Positions 46,475 to 55,808 of a DNA stretch of 64,000 bases are shown here, one piece after another. The DNA is taken from NCBI RefSeq assembly GCF_029360645.1, contig NZ_JARDUA010000003.1, positions 248,001 to 312,000 on the forward strand. The letters are read 5' to 3'. Made by a program: the position numbers and the translations under genes. Every line of letters starts with the position of its first letter. The stretch's first letter is position 1. The stretch is from Pontibacter litorisediminis. Its GTDB lineage: Bacteria; Bacteroidota; Bacteroidia; Cytophagales; Hymenobacteraceae. Below the pieces are notes generated by a model. The model saw nothing but the letters and a program-made list of their open reading frames with translations, did no database searches and had not been told where the DNA came from.

Positions 46475-46774
46475 CTTAGTTGTTGGTTATTAGTTGCTCG
46501 TTATTGGTGTTAATGGGGCTAATGATTTCCCTACCTGGAGGGGGTAAGGAGTGGGTTTAGAGGAACAGTTGCAGTATAAAATCCTCTTGTCATTCTGTTA
46601 AGAAACTTGTTGGAAGGGAGGTTAAGCCTTTGCTATTTCCCCCAAGGCTCTTTCAGGGATGACAAAAGCGTAAATATAAGGTTGGTTTGAGGAGGGCTGG
46701 AAAGCAGCTTCCGGCCTGACCTTTGACAAGTATAAACAGAGGCACTGCAGAGCAGCCTCACAGTAAAGTATAAC
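46475..46774. other. Intergenic gap with small repeat elements
   Basis: A GTT-rich walk at 46477-46508, then a 77-bp TGTCAT...ATGACA element at 46588-46664, and two AAGTATA words just before hemC. No gene seen. Confidence 0.6.
46588..46664. repeat. 77-bp TGTCAT...ATGACA palindromic element, copy 2
   Basis: Ends TGTCAT (46588-46593) and ATGACA (46659-46664) match those at 7439-7514, and the size is one base longer. Interior similarity is limited to AGAAACTTGTTGGAAG versus AGAATCTTGGTGGAGA. Confidence 0.55.
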
Positions 46775-47725
46775 ATGGCAGAGAACATAACAGACAAGAC
46801 GATACGCATCGGAACACGGGGCAGCAAACTGGCCCTGTGGCAGGCTAACGCGGCGGCGGAGAAGCTGCAGGCTGTAGGCCTCAAAACAGAGATCGTGATT
46901 TTCAGTACCAAAGGCGATCAGATCCTTGATAAATCCCTGGATAAGCTGGGGTCTAAAGGAGTGTTTACAGAGGAGCTGGAGATTGCGCTGCGCAATGGCG
47001 AGGTGGAGATAGCCGTGCACAGTGCCAAGGATGTGCAGTCTACCATCCCAGAGGACCTGGAGCTGGTGGCCTTTATGGAGCGCGAGAAGGTGAACGACGT
47101 GCTGCTCTCCCTGAACCCGGACTTCCAGCTCGGGCGCGACAGCAAGGCGGTGATCGGAACCTCCTCTACCCGCCGTAAGGCGCTGCTGAAGCAGTACTAC
47201 CCGAACGTGACAACAGTGGAGTCGAGGGGAAACCTGCAAACACGCCTGCGCAAGCTGGAGGAGCAGGGAATGGACGCCCTGATGCTGGCCTTTGCCGGGG
47301 TGCACCGCATGGAGTATGACAACCTGATCGTGTATACTTTTCCGGAGGATGAGTTTGTGCCAGCCGTGGGGCAGGGCAGCGTGGCCATTGAGTGCGCCAA
47401 GAACCTGGAGCCCGAGCTGAAAAATGCCCTGAAGCAGGCGCTGAACCATGCCCAGACGCATGTGTGCCTGCTGGCCGAGCGCGCGTTTCTGCGCACCATG
47501 GAGGGCGGCTGCAGCATTCCGTCTTTCGCGCTGGCAAGGCTGACTGATGAAGGGGTAAGTATAACCGGTGGTATCGTGAGCCTGGACGGCAAAACGCTGC
47601 TGCAGGAGACGCTGGAGGGCCCAACCGGAGCGGCGGCGGAGATGGGTGAGGAACTGGCCAACATCATCCTTGGCCAGGGCGGTGCCGACATCCTTAAAAG
47701 TATCAGAGCCGAGAGAGGGGAGTAG
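46775..47725 (+). CDS. hemC: Hydroxymethylbilane synthase
   Basis: A 316-residue porphobilinogen deaminase, which builds the linear tetrapyrrole in heme and cobalamin synthesis. RIGTRGSKLALWQAN opens the first domain, the catalytic aspartate is D86 in HSAKDVQ, TSSTRRKALL is the substrate-binding loop, and the dipyrromethane cofactor attaches to C246 in EGGCSIPS. No other hem gene is adjacent. It is followed by a strong bidirectional terminator. Confidence 0.96.
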   Translation: MAENITDKTIRIGTRGSKLALWQANAAAEKLQAVGLKTEIVIFSTKGDQILDKSLDKLGSKGVFTEELEIALRNGEVEIAVHSAKDVQSTIPEDLELVAFMEREKVNDVLLSLNPDFQLGRDSKAVIGTSSTRRKALLKQYYPNVTTVESRGNLQTRLRKLEEQGMDALMLAFAGVHRMEYDNLIVYTFPEDEFVPAVGQGSVAIECAKNLEPELKNALKQALNHAQTHVCLLAERAFLRTMEGGCSIPSFALARLTDEGVSITGGIVSLDGKTLLQETLEGPTGAAAEMGEELANIILGQGGADILKSIRAERGE

Positions 47726-47743
47726 GCTCCCTTATTCTTTGGT

Positions 47744-47788
47744 AACATGAAGGGGCCGCCTGCACAATGCAGGCGGCCCCTTCATGTT
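47744..47788. terminator. 20-bp perfect hairpin between convergent genes
   Basis: A perfect 20-bp stem (47744-47763 with 47769-47788; core GGGGCCGCCTGC) around the 5-base loop ACAAT. It is GC-rich and serves hemC (+) and the symporter (-). Confidence 0.88.
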
Positions 47789-47803
47789 GTTTTAAGGAGT
47801 AGG

Positions 47804-49363
47804 TTAAGCCTTGGCAGCCTCGGCCTCTGTTTTTACAGCCTCTTTCGTAAGCGGTGTGTTGTTGTCAGAGCGGGCATAGGCCAGGAAGTCGATCATCTCG
47901 CGCTTCACAACCGGTGCTAATAAGTACAGGCCCACCATGTTCGGGATGCTCATGGCAAAAAGCATGGCATCCGAAAAGGCCACCACACTGCTAAGCTGCA
48001 TGGGAGCTCCCAGCACCACAAAGGCACAGAAAAGTAGCTTAAAGCTGATATCGGCGGCCTTGTTGTGGCCAAACAGGTAAGTCCAGGACTTCAGGCCGTA
48101 GTACGACCAGGTGATCATGGTAGAGAAGGCGAAAAGTATAACCGCAGCGGCCAGGATCATCGGGAACCAGTCGATAACGGTGGCGAAGGCCGTGGAGGTA
48201 AGCGCGATGCCGTCGCCGGCCGCATTCATTTCATAGGCGCCTGTCACCACAATTACCAGCGCCGTCATGGTGCAGACCACCACCGTGTCGATAAACGGTT
48301 CCAGCGAAGCCACGAAACCTTCCGTTACCGGGACATTGGTTTTAACGGCCGAGTGCGCGATAGAGGCCGAGCCGATACCCGCCTCGTTAGAGAACATACC
48401 ACGGCGAAGGCCTTGGATCATGACACCCACCAGGCCGCCACCTACCGCCGAGGCGGAGAAGGCACCCTCAAAAATCGCCGTAAAGGCAGCCGGAATAAGC
48501 GTGAAGTTAGAGATAAGCACAATAATGGCCGCCACGATGTAAATGGCGCACATCAGGGGCACTACTTTCTCGGTTACGCGGGCAATGCTCTTCATGCCGC
48601 CCAGTATCACCAGGCCCACCAGCACGGCCATGATCAGGCCGAAGATCCAGGCGTTGCCGTCCCCGAACCAGGAGCCAGCCTCTCCGCCGGTCACGGCGAT
48701 AAACTGCTGGGTAGCCTGGTTGATCTGGAACATGTTGCCTGCGCCGATCGCGCCGCCAATACACATGATGGCAAAGAAGGCCGCCAGGAATTTGCCAAGG
48801 CCAGCCATGCCCCGCTCTTTCATCCCCTTGTTCAGGTAGTGCATCGGGCCTCCGGACACGGTGCCGTCGGCATGGTGGTCCCGGTACTTAACGCCCAGCG
48901 TGCAGGATACGAACTTCGACGACATGCCCAGCAAGCCCGCCACAATCATCCAGAACGTGGCGCCCGGTCCTCCAAGTGAAATGGCGATGGCCACACCGGC
49001 AATATTGCCAAGCCCCACCGTGCCGGAAACAGCAGCCGTCAGGGCCTGGAAATGGGTTACTTCGCCGGGAGCATTCTCTTGGCTGTACTTGCCTCGCACG
49101 ATGTCCAGTGCGTACTTAAAGCCTCTGATGTTGATGAACCCGAGGTATAGGGTGAAGAACACGGCACCCAGCAGCAGCCACACCAGGATGAGCGGGATAC
49201 CGTAGCCGGCAACAGGCAGTTCATAGAAAATAATATCAGAGATAAACTGTGCTGCAGGGCCAATGGCCGCGTCGATTTTTTCGTCTACTGTAGTTGGTGC
49301 CTGGGCAAAAAGGGTGCTACAGGCCCCCAGACTGAGCGCTGCAGAGAGTAAGATTCTTTTCAT
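47804..49363 (-). CDS. Alanine/glycine:cation symporter (AGCS family)
   Basis: A 519-residue sodium-coupled amino-acid transporter. It begins with a cleavable-looking signal ([21 protein letters not shown]), a feature of Bacteroidota AGCS proteins. About 11 membrane helices follow, including the family motifs [30 protein letters not shown] and [16 protein letters not shown]. The expected substrate is alanine or glycine with Na+. The C-terminal tail is Lys/Glu/Ala-rich. It is transcribed divergently from the cyclophilin gene. Confidence 0.92.
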   Translation of the reverse strand: MKRILLSAALSLGACSTLFAQAPTTVDEKIDAAIGPAAQFISDIIFYELPVAGYGIPLILVWLLLGAVFFTLYLGFINIRGFKYALDIVRGKYSQENAPGEVTHFQALTAAVSGTVGLGNIAGVAIAISLGGPGATFWMIVAGLLGMSSKFVSCTLGVKYRDHHADGTVSGGPMHYLNKGMKERGMAGLGKFLAAFFAIMCIGGAIGAGNMFQINQATQQFIAVTGGEAGSWFGDGNAWIFGLIMAVLVGLVILGGMKSIARVTEKVVPLMCAIYIVAAIIVLISNFTLIPAAFTAIFEGAFSASAVGGGLVGVMIQGLRRGMFSNEAGIGSASIAHSAVKTNVPVTEGFVASLEPFIDTVVVCTMTALVIVVTGAYEMNAAGDGIALTSTAFATVIDWFPMILAAAVILFAFSTMITWSYYGLKSWTYLFGHNKAADISFKLLFCAFVVLGAPMQLSSVVAFSDAMLFAMSIPNMVGLYLLAPVVKREMIDFLAYARSDNNTPLTKEAVKTEAEAAKA

Positions 49364-49594
49364 CTAGATAGGTTAGTTGATTAGTCACTTTCCTTAAATT
49401 AAACTATTTCTGCTGCCAATGTAAAGTTTTAGCCCGGATTGCCTCTGTCAGTTCATTAAAAGAGCCATATAATGCAATATCTGATGAGCGGCTGTTATAG
49501 AAGGCGGTGCTACCTTATACGTGCGGTAAAGCCCGTGCCGGCAGTACCAGTAGCAGAAAAAGGTGCTAAAATATAAACAAGTGCTAAAAAGGCT

Positions 49595-49602
49595 TAAATT
49601 TG
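49595..49602 (+). promoter_or_regulatory. TAnnTTTG -7 box ahead of the cyclophilin gene
   Basis: TAAATTTG, 57 bases before the ATG at 49660, preceded by two GTGCTAAAA words (49561-49590). Confidence 0.48.
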
Positions 49603-49659
49603 GAATCCTGCTGACTACAGCCGGGCATTACAAGAACCCAAACCGACATTAACACAAGA

Positions 49660-50310
49660 ATGAAAATGCTAAAGTATGTAGCCTCCGCTCTGCTACTGGC
49701 CCTGCTGCTGCCGCTGGCGGTGCTGGCCCAGAAGCCAAAGGGCAAAGACCAACTCGTGACTATCTCCACGCCGCAGGGCGACATCAGGCTGGTGCTCTTC
49801 GACGATACTCCGCAGCACAAGGCCAACTTCCTGAAGCTGGCGAAGGAGGGTTTTTACGATGGCACCACTTTCCATCGTGTGATAGACGGTTTTATGATAC
49901 AGGGCGGCGACCCCAACACCAAGGACGACAACCCGCGCAACGACGGAGCCGGCAGCCCCGGTTACACGGTTCCGGCGGAGATCAGCGCCACCCATAAACA
50001 TGTGCGCGGCGCTGTGGCGGCCGCCCGCCAGGACGACCGCGTGAATCCTTCGCGTGCCAGCAGTGGCTCCCAGTTCTACATTGTGGAAAACCATGACGGC
50101 ACCCCGATGCTGGACGAAGTATACACTGTGTTTGGGCAGGTGGTGGATGGCTTGGACGTGATTGATAAGATTGCCGAACAACCAACCGATGGCCGCGACC
50201 GCCCACTGTCAGACATCAAGATGAAGGTGACGGTGGAGGACGTGAAGAAGAAAAAGATCGCCAAGAGGTATAACTACAACTACAATACCCAGACACTGGA
50301 GAAAAAATAA
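49660..50310 (+). CDS. Exported cyclophilin-type peptidylprolyl isomerase
   Basis: A 216-residue exported cyclophilin. The signal peptide (about 1-23, MKMLKYVASALLLALLLPLAVLA) precedes a cyclophilin domain with FHRVIDGFMIQGGD (R73, F78, Q81) and SGSQFYIV. The central GYTVPAEISATHKHVRGAVAAARQ is the bacterial periplasmic type. A C-terminal extension (about 195-216, KKKKIAKRYNYNYN) is basic and Tyr/Asn-rich. It probably helps fold periplasmic proteins. A RmlD-like gene follows after 3 bases. Confidence 0.93.
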   Translation: MKMLKYVASALLLALLLPLAVLAQKPKGKDQLVTISTPQGDIRLVLFDDTPQHKANFLKLAKEGFYDGTTFHRVIDGFMIQGGDPNTKDDNPRNDGAGSPGYTVPAEISATHKHVRGAVAAARQDDRVNPSRASSGSQFYIVENHDGTPMLDEVYTVFGQVVDGLDVIDKIAEQPTDGRDRPLSDIKMKVTVEDVKKKKIAKRYNYNYNTQTLEKK

Positions 50311-50313
50311 CAC

Positions 50314-51225
50314 ATGAAGCGCATTCTGATTACCGGCTCTAACGGGCTGCTGGGCCAAAAGCTGGCCGAACTACTGCTGCCGAAGCAGGATATTGAGCTG
50401 CTGGCCACCAGCCGTGGCGAAAACAAACTGGCCGAGCTTTACCCTACCCTGCCGTTCCGAAGCATGGACGTGACGAACGAGGGGCAGGTGGAGCAGGTGG
50501 TGAGCGAGTTCCGCCCCACGCACATCATCCACACCGCCGCCATGACCAACGTGGACCAGTGTGAGAACGACCGTGATGGGGCCCTGCTGCTGAACCGCGA
50601 TGCCGTGCAGTACCTGGTAAACGCCTGCGAGAAGTATGACGTGCACCTCATCCACGTGAGTACCGACTTTATATTTGACGGCGAGAACGGGCCATACGAC
50701 GAAGAAGCGGAGGCAAAGCCGGTGAACTTCTATGGTGAGACGAAGCTGATGGCCGAGGAGATCGTGAAGCAGGCAAAATGCAGGTGGGCCATATTACGCA
50801 CCGTGCTGGTTTACGGCGTGGTGAACGACCAGGGCCGCACCAACATTGTGCTGTGGGTGCGCGACAGCCTGCAGGCGGGCAAAGTGATAAAAGTCGTGAC
50901 AGACCAGTTCCGGACGCCAACGCTGGCTGAGGACCTGGCCATGGGCTGCTGGCTGGCCGCCGAGCATGATGCCGAAGGCATTTACCACATCTCCGGCTCC
51001 GAGATGCTTACCCCATACGACATGGCCATGCAGGTAGCCGATTTCTTTGCCCTGGACAAAGCCCTGATCGATAAAGCAGATAGCAGCACCTTCTCGCAGC
51101 CGGCAAAACGGCCACCCCGCACCGGCTTCATTATCCGCAAGGCGGAGACAGAACTGGGCTACCGCCCGCATGCATTTGCGGAGGGCATTCGCCTGGTGGC
51201 AGAGCAGGCGGCAAGGCAAAATTAG
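50314..51225 (+). CDS. RmlD-like SDR-family reductase
   Basis: A 303-residue extended short-chain dehydrogenase of the dTDP-4-dehydrorhamnose reductase type. GxxGxxG is at 8-14 (GSNGLLG), VSTDFIFDG carries the catalytic serine/threonine (S116-T117), and YGETK gives Y140 and K144. RmlD reduces a keto-sugar nucleotide to dTDP-rhamnose; many such proteins in Bacteroidota are annotated by similarity only. The other rml genes are not nearby, so the sugar is uncertain. It lies 3 bases after the cyclophilin gene. Confidence 0.85.
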   Translation: MKRILITGSNGLLGQKLAELLLPKQDIELLATSRGENKLAELYPTLPFRSMDVTNEGQVEQVVSEFRPTHIIHTAAMTNVDQCENDRDGALLLNRDAVQYLVNACEKYDVHLIHVSTDFIFDGENGPYDEEAEAKPVNFYGETKLMAEEIVKQAKCRWAILRTVLVYGVVNDQGRTNIVLWVRDSLQAGKVIKVVTDQFRTPTLAEDLAMGCWLAAEHDAEGIYHISGSEMLTPYDMAMQVADFFALDKALIDKADSSTFSQPAKRPPRTGFIIRKAETELGYRPHAFAEGIRLVAEQAARQN

Positions 51226-51384
51226 CTTTGTTGCCATAACATTAAAAATATGTGATTTTTAATGCAGCTATCCAAACCATTACCTATATTGTACGCTTAA
51301 ATTTCAGCACATTACGACCAAACACCTTTATACAAGACCAACACCTTAATCAAACTAAACTAACTAAACACTTCTACCTTCTTT

Positions 51385-53037
51385 ATGAGTGCTAACAAAG
51401 AATCCTGGGGCTCACGCGTCGGCCTGATCCTGGCAATGGCCGGTAATGCCGTAGGCCTCGGAAACTTCCTACGCTTTCCGGTGCAGGCGGTGCAAAATGG
51501 CGGCGGCGCCTTCATTATCCCTTACCTTGTCTGTTTTCTGGTGATGGGTATCCCCCTGCTCTGGATCGAGTGGTCTATGGGCCGCTTTGGGGGCAAGTAC
51601 GGAAACCATTCCACGCCTTACATTGTGGATACCATGGGCAAGCACCGCCTCTGGAAGTACATTGGCGTGTTTGGTATCTGGACCAACATTGCCGTGGCCG
51701 CATACTACTGCTACCTGGAGTCCTGGACGCTCTCCTATGTATTTCACTCCATCCGAGGCACGTTCAATGGCCTGGACCAGGAAGGCGTGGCGGCGTTCTT
51801 CGACACCTATGTGAGCATCGGCGACTCCACCTTAGGCATCCCCTACGAGGCCGTGGTGTTCTACCTTATCTGTTTGCTGCTCAATACCTGGATCCTGTCT
51901 AAGGGCCTGTCGGGCGGCGTGGAGCGTGTAGCCAAAATCGGCATGCCGTTGCTGATCCTGTTCGGCGTATTTCTGGCTTACAAGGGCTTTACCATTACTG
52001 CCGGAGAAGCCGGTGCAGTGAACGACAGCTCCGTGGGCCTCAACTTCCTCTGGACTCCGGATTTCGATGAGCTGTGGTCACCAACGGTTTGGTTGGCTGC
52101 AGCCGGCCAGATCTTCTTCACCCTGTCGGTAGGCATGGGCACCATCCACTGCTACGCTTCTTATGTAAGGTCCAAAGATGACATCGCCCTGAACGCCATG
52201 TCGGCTGGCTGGATGAACGAGTTTGTGGAGGTCGTGCTTGGCGCCTCTATCCTGATTCCTATCTCGATCGGCTACCTGGGTATAGACAGGGTTACCGAGT
52301 TGGTGCAGTCCGGTGGCCTGGGGCTTGCGTTTAAAACCCTGCCGTTCCTGTTTACGCAGTGGGGTGAGGTGCTGGGCGCCGTTGCCGGTGTGATGTGGTT
52401 TGGCCTGCTGTTCTTTGCCGGCATCACCTCGTCGCTGGCCATGGGTACGCCATGGATCGGCTTTCTGCAGGATGAGTTTCAGTGGAAACGCAAGCCGGCG
52501 GCCTGGTCTTTCGGCCTGATCGTGCTGATACTGGGAATGCCTACAGTGCTTTTCTTCCACTATGGCGTGTTTGATGAGTATGACTACTGGGCGGGCACCG
52601 TATCGCTGGTTGTGTTCGCTCTGGTGGAGACGATCCTGTTTGCGTGGGTGTTTGGTATGGACAGGGGCTGGCGCGAGATCACATCCGGTGCCGATATCAA
52701 AGTGCCTAACTTCTACCGGTATATCATCAAGTTCGTTACGCCGCTGTTGCTGCTGTGGGTGTTTATCGGCTCGCTGGTAACGCCGAAGGGCGGCGATTGG
52801 GGCAAGGCTCTTGCCGGGGACTGGGTGCTGGACGATAGCTCCATCATCAACAAGATCAAGAACTCGAACCTGAAGCGCCAACTGGCAGAGGCCACAGACC
52901 CAGCCGTGATAAACCAACTGCAGGAAACACTGTTCTTTGTGAATGCCTCGCGTATACTGCTGGTGTCCGTGTTCCTCGGCATTGCGGCACTGGTTTACAT
53001 TGCGTATAAAAAAAGAGTTAGGGAAGGAAGAATCTAG
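51385..53037 (+). CDS. Sodium-dependent transporter (NSS/SNF family)
   Basis: A 550-residue neurotransmitter:sodium symporter with about 11-12 membrane helices. WGSRVGLILAMAGNAVGLGNFLRFPVQAVQNGGGAF is the sodium-site helix 1 (unwound GNAVGLGN). AAAGQIFFTLSVGMG and FAGITSSLAM are helices 6 and 8. The cargo is an amino acid, not identifiable here. A 52-codon membrane gene follows 6 bases later and is a likely partner. Confidence 0.93.
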   Translation: MSANKESWGSRVGLILAMAGNAVGLGNFLRFPVQAVQNGGGAFIIPYLVCFLVMGIPLLWIEWSMGRFGGKYGNHSTPYIVDTMGKHRLWKYIGVFGIWTNIAVAAYYCYLESWTLSYVFHSIRGTFNGLDQEGVAAFFDTYVSIGDSTLGIPYEAVVFYLICLLLNTWILSKGLSGGVERVAKIGMPLLILFGVFLAYKGFTITAGEAGAVNDSSVGLNFLWTPDFDELWSPTVWLAAAGQIFFTLSVGMGTIHCYASYVRSKDDIALNAMSAGWMNEFVEVVLGASILIPISIGYLGIDRVTELVQSGGLGLAFKTLPFLFTQWGEVLGAVAGVMWFGLLFFAGITSSLAMGTPWIGFLQDEFQWKRKPAAWSFGLIVLILGMPTVLFFHYGVFDEYDYWAGTVSLVVFALVETILFAWVFGMDRGWREITSGADIKVPNFYRYIIKFVTPLLLLWVFIGSLVTPKGGDWGKALAGDWVLDDSSIINKIKNSNLKRQLAEATDPAVINQLQETLFFVNASRILLVSVFLGIAALVYIAYKKRVREGRI

Positions 53038-53043
53038 GAAACT

Positions 53044-53202
53044 ATGAATACAGCTGCACTTGTTGTGATGCTCGGAACCATGCTGTTGGTTACCAGCCTG
53101 ATGATATACTTTTTCACGCGTGTACTGAACGCGCCACCTAAGCCGGAGCCGGACTCATACCTCGACAACGACGATGAGCCTGGGCGGCAGGTACAACCGT
53201 AG
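53044..53202 (+). CDS. Small membrane protein, likely partner of the NSS transporter
   Basis: A complete 53-codon frame (52 aa) starting at ATG, 6 bases after the NSS gene, and ending at TAG 9 bases before the next start. It encodes MNTAALVVMLGTMLLVTSLM then IYFFTRVLNAPPKPEP, i.e. one membrane helix and a short acidic cytoplasmic tail (DNDDEPG). The position and shape match the small MetS-type subunits found beside NSS transporters such as MetP. The sequence is not close to MetS, so the role is inferred from context. Confidence 0.7.
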   Translation: MNTAALVVMLGTMLLVTSLMIYFFTRVLNAPPKPEPDSYLDNDDEPGRQVQP

Positions 53203-53211
53203 ACTTTATAC

Positions 53212-54147
53212 ATGAACAAATTAAGGCACTGGATACGCAGAAACTTTGGCTTTTCGCAGCGCGAGGTAAATGCGTTTCTGGTGCTACTCACCTTACTGGT
53301 GCTGCTTTCGGCGGCACCTTTTCTTTTTAGCAGGGTTTATACGTCGGAACCCGAATTCGTTTCTGCCCGGGACCGCCAACTGCTCGACAGCCTGGTGGCG
53401 CAGCTGGAGGAAAGGCAGCCGGAACGCACCAGCAAGTATAGTTTGCCTACCGTGTCGCTGCGGCCTTTTAACCCGAACCAGCTGACGGTGGAGGAGTGGC
53501 AGGCCTTCGGCTTACCCAAATGGCTGGCGCAGCGCATTCTTAACTATCGCAGCAAAGTAGGGGACCTTACCTATAAAGCAGAGCTGGGGCGTATCTATGG
53601 CCTCCCAGATTCTGTTTTCCAGCGGCTGTACCCTTACATTGATTTACCGGAGGAGCGCCCTGCTAAGTATAAACGCTCTGCGAGTATAGCCACGCGGCCT
53701 ACACCCCAGCCGGAGTGGCACACCAATAAACGGGAGAAGTTTATACTTGCCCCTTTCAACATCAACACCGCCGACACCACGCAACTGAAGCAGATCAGAG
53801 GCATTGGCAGTAAGTTATCGGCACGGATCATAAAGTATAGAAGTGGCTTAGGCGGTTTTCACAGTGTAGAGCAACTGCGAGAGGTATACGGGCTGCAGCC
53901 GGAGGTGGTAGACAGCCTGCACAAGTATACCTTTGTGCCCAAGGCCAACACCGTGCAGCAACTAAGCATTAACACCGCCTCCGCCGAGGAACTGCGGGCA
54001 CATCCCTATGTTTCCTCCAATGTGGCCAGGGCCATTGTAGCCTACCGCGAGCAACATGGCAAGTATAGCCAGTTGGAAGATGTGCGGCAAGTGAAGCTGA
54101 TAACGGCAGAATTGTATGAGAAGCTGCGCCCATACTTGGCGCTGTAG
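53212..54147 (+). CDS. Helix-hairpin-helix domain protein (ComEA-like)
   Basis: A 311-residue protein with an N-terminal membrane anchor (about 20-40, VLLTLLVLLSAAPFLF) and three helix-hairpin-helix DNA-binding units. They lie near 85-135 (GLPKWLAQRILNYRSKVG), 175-235 (FNINTADTTQLKQIRGIGSKLSARIIKYR) and 250-308 (SINTASAEELRAHPYVSSNVARAIVAYR). The NINTA-x-x-x-x-L motif is the ComEA signature. ComEA receives DNA in the periplasm during natural transformation, so this could be a competence protein; many Bacteroidota have such proteins without demonstrated competence. Confidence 0.88.
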   Translation: MNKLRHWIRRNFGFSQREVNAFLVLLTLLVLLSAAPFLFSRVYTSEPEFVSARDRQLLDSLVAQLEERQPERTSKYSLPTVSLRPFNPNQLTVEEWQAFGLPKWLAQRILNYRSKVGDLTYKAELGRIYGLPDSVFQRLYPYIDLPEERPAKYKRSASIATRPTPQPEWHTNKREKFILAPFNINTADTTQLKQIRGIGSKLSARIIKYRSGLGGFHSVEQLREVYGLQPEVVDSLHKYTFVPKANTVQQLSINTASAEELRAHPYVSSNVARAIVAYREQHGKYSQLEDVRQVKLITAELYEKLRPYLAL

Positions 54148-54489
54148 GAAGGTTGAGCACCTTGAGTTTTAGCGTGGCGACATGCTGGTGTGAATTAGGA
54201 GCTAGTGAGACTGGGTTTGTGCGATCATCAACCTAGCCCTTAAACGGGGGCGGGAGTTTCTGTAGCACCGGGTCCAACTACCCCTACCACTCCTTGGCTA
54301 AGGAGGGGAGCCTGTAACTGCTTTGGTTAAGGTATAAGCGCTGTGGCTTTGGCTAGGCAGGTGAACCCACTCCTAACCCCTCCGAGGAGGGGAATCTCCG
54401 CAGGTGTAATCATCCCCAGCCTCCTTCCAAGGGGGACCTCTGCTAGAGGTAGGTAAAAGTCAATGTGCTATAGTAGCGGCGGCTACCGA

Positions 54490-54780
54490 AATGATACCTA
54501 ATCTTTGGGTTGAGCGCCTATGCGAGTTTTTCTGGAGGCGAGGCAGCCCGAGGCACGAGGGCAGGAAAAGCTCCCAGCGCGATGCCCTTATCGAGGGCCC
54601 CTACCCCCAAGACGAGCCCGCTCGGGCTGGAGAGCACCAAAGCCAGAGATGCAACAATTTAGGTTGTAAGACTGAGGATGAACAAAGGCTAGTAAGAATA
54701 GCTTGCTTCCTGTAGCAGGGGGCAGGGGCTAATAGAGGCACAAGCGGACGCTTGCGCCAGAGAAGTATAAGGTATAGCCA
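54490..54780 (-). repeat. Dispersed degenerate repeat, copy C (inverted)
   Basis: Read on the minus strand, it shares an exact 35-base run with copy A (54736-54770), plus GCGCTGGGAGCTTTTCCT, GAAAAACTCGCATAGGCGC and GCGCTCAACCCAAAGA. The hairpin AGCCC-gagc-GGGCT here replaces AGGCC-ggga-GGCCT of copies A and B while keeping the pairing. Confidence 0.75.
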
Positions 54781-54833
54781 CAGCAAGTATGGCTCTGCGA
54801 GCCAGTCGAGTCACAGACTCAACACCCTGGCAA

Positions 54834-54857
54834 GGCACAAGTCCAAAGACTTGCGCC
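54834..54857. repeat. GGCACAAG-type palindrome
   Basis: GGCACAAGTC-caaa-GACTTGCGCC. The outer halves match the palindrome at 54737-54758 and the inner pair differs in a pairing-preserving way. Confidence 0.6.
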
Positions 54858-54864
54858 AGAAAGA

Positions 54865-54904
54865 AAAGGCAAAGGCACAAGCATCAACTTGTGCCTTTGC
54901 CTTT
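54865..54904 (-). terminator. 17-bp hairpin terminator of the methyltransferase gene
   Basis: A perfect 17-bp stem (54865-54881 with 54888-54904) with loop CATCAA, followed on the minus strand by a T-rich tract (TTCTTTCT). Its inner part is a GGCACAAG/CTTGTGCC unit, so it is probably a terminator recruited from the repeat family. Confidence 0.75.
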
Positions 54905-54911
54905 GTCTACA

Positions 54912-55784
54912 CTACGACGTAAAAGCCTTTGCCTGAATGAATGTGTAGAAGAAAACAGCATTAGGGTTCTTGGCGACAATATGCATCTCCTCTTTCACCT
55001 TATCGGCCAATTCCGCATCCACATAACCGGCATCCAGCAGCTGCGGCAGTCCGCTTAGGAGCAGCTCGGTCCAGAAGCCGATCATCTCGGCACGCTTGGC
55101 AGGATTGCGGTTGTCGAGGTGGTAGGTTTTGGTTTCGGTAGTAATGCGCTGGTAGCCTACCGACTGCAGCAGGTTGCCTAGCTTGGCACCCACAAACGGA
55201 TCGCCGCCCAGGTCATACTGCAGGTCATTGAAGCGCATCCAGTACTGCAGTACGTTCGGCGAGTAAGGCTCCACAAAGAAGCTGGAGTTCAGTACCTCCG
55301 TAATCACAATAGGGCTGCCCGGCTTCAGCACGCGCCGCACCTCTGATAGCACCCGCGCCGGCTCCGGTATATGCTCTAGTACCCAGCACAGGAAAGCACC
55401 GTCAAAATCAGCCTGAGAGGTAAAGCTCATGTCCATCGCGTTCTCCTTCAGCAGTTCGTAGCGGTCGGTGGCGTAGGGTATCGTGGACAGGTATTTCTGA
55501 GCCTGCGCAATTTGCTTCTCAGAGTAGTCGATGCCTGTTAAGTGCAGGTGCGGGAAGCGGCGCAGCAGAATCTCCGACTGGGCTCCTACGCCACAGCCCA
55601 CTTCCAACAGCTTGGTTACGGTAGAGAAATCGATGTCGGAGTAGATCTTGTTCTCCATGAACCGCGCCTGCTTGTACAGGCGGGTCTGCTCCTCCGGAGA
55701 ATAGCCGTGCAGGTATTTTTCTTCTGATGATTCTTTTGATGCTGCTACCATGTGTGATGCTACTTTAAGATAATCCGAATACAC
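54912..55784 (-). CDS. Class I SAM-dependent methyltransferase
   Basis: A 290-residue Rossmann-fold methyltransferase. Motif I is EVGCGVGAQ (61-69), followed by GIDYSEKQIAQA (motif II region) and FDGAFLCWVLEHIPEPARVLSEVRRVLKPGSP (motifs IV-V). The N-terminal segment (about 1-45) with KYLHGYSPEEQTRLYKQ is a recognisable lead-in. Small-molecule methylation is likely; the acceptor is unknown. It lies downstream of a NUDIX gene on the same strand. Confidence 0.88.
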   Translation of the reverse strand: MYSDYLKVASHMVAASKESSEEKYLHGYSPEEQTRLYKQARFMENKIYSDIDFSTVTKLLEVGCGVGAQSEILLRRFPHLHLTGIDYSEKQIAQAQKYLSTIPYATDRYELLKENAMDMSFTSQADFDGAFLCWVLEHIPEPARVLSEVRRVLKPGSPIVITEVLNSSFFVEPYSPNVLQYWMRFNDLQYDLGGDPFVGAKLGNLLQSVGYQRITTETKTYHLDNRNPAKRAEMIGFWTELLLSGLPQLLDAGYVDAELADKVKEEMHIVAKNPNAVFFYTFIQAKAFTS

Positions 55785-55808
55785 TTAACCAACTACCGGG
55801 GCATAGGT

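Larger units (their letters stand above)
54148..54911. other. Large non-coding gap with repeat copy C and palindromes
   Basis: About 760 bases without a credible gene. The left third is rich in short palindromic phrases such as CTCCTTGGCTAAGGAG and CCCCTCCGAGGAGGGG. The middle holds copy C of the dispersed repeat on the minus strand. The right end carries a stacked series of GGCACAAG-type hairpins. Confidence 0.72.
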
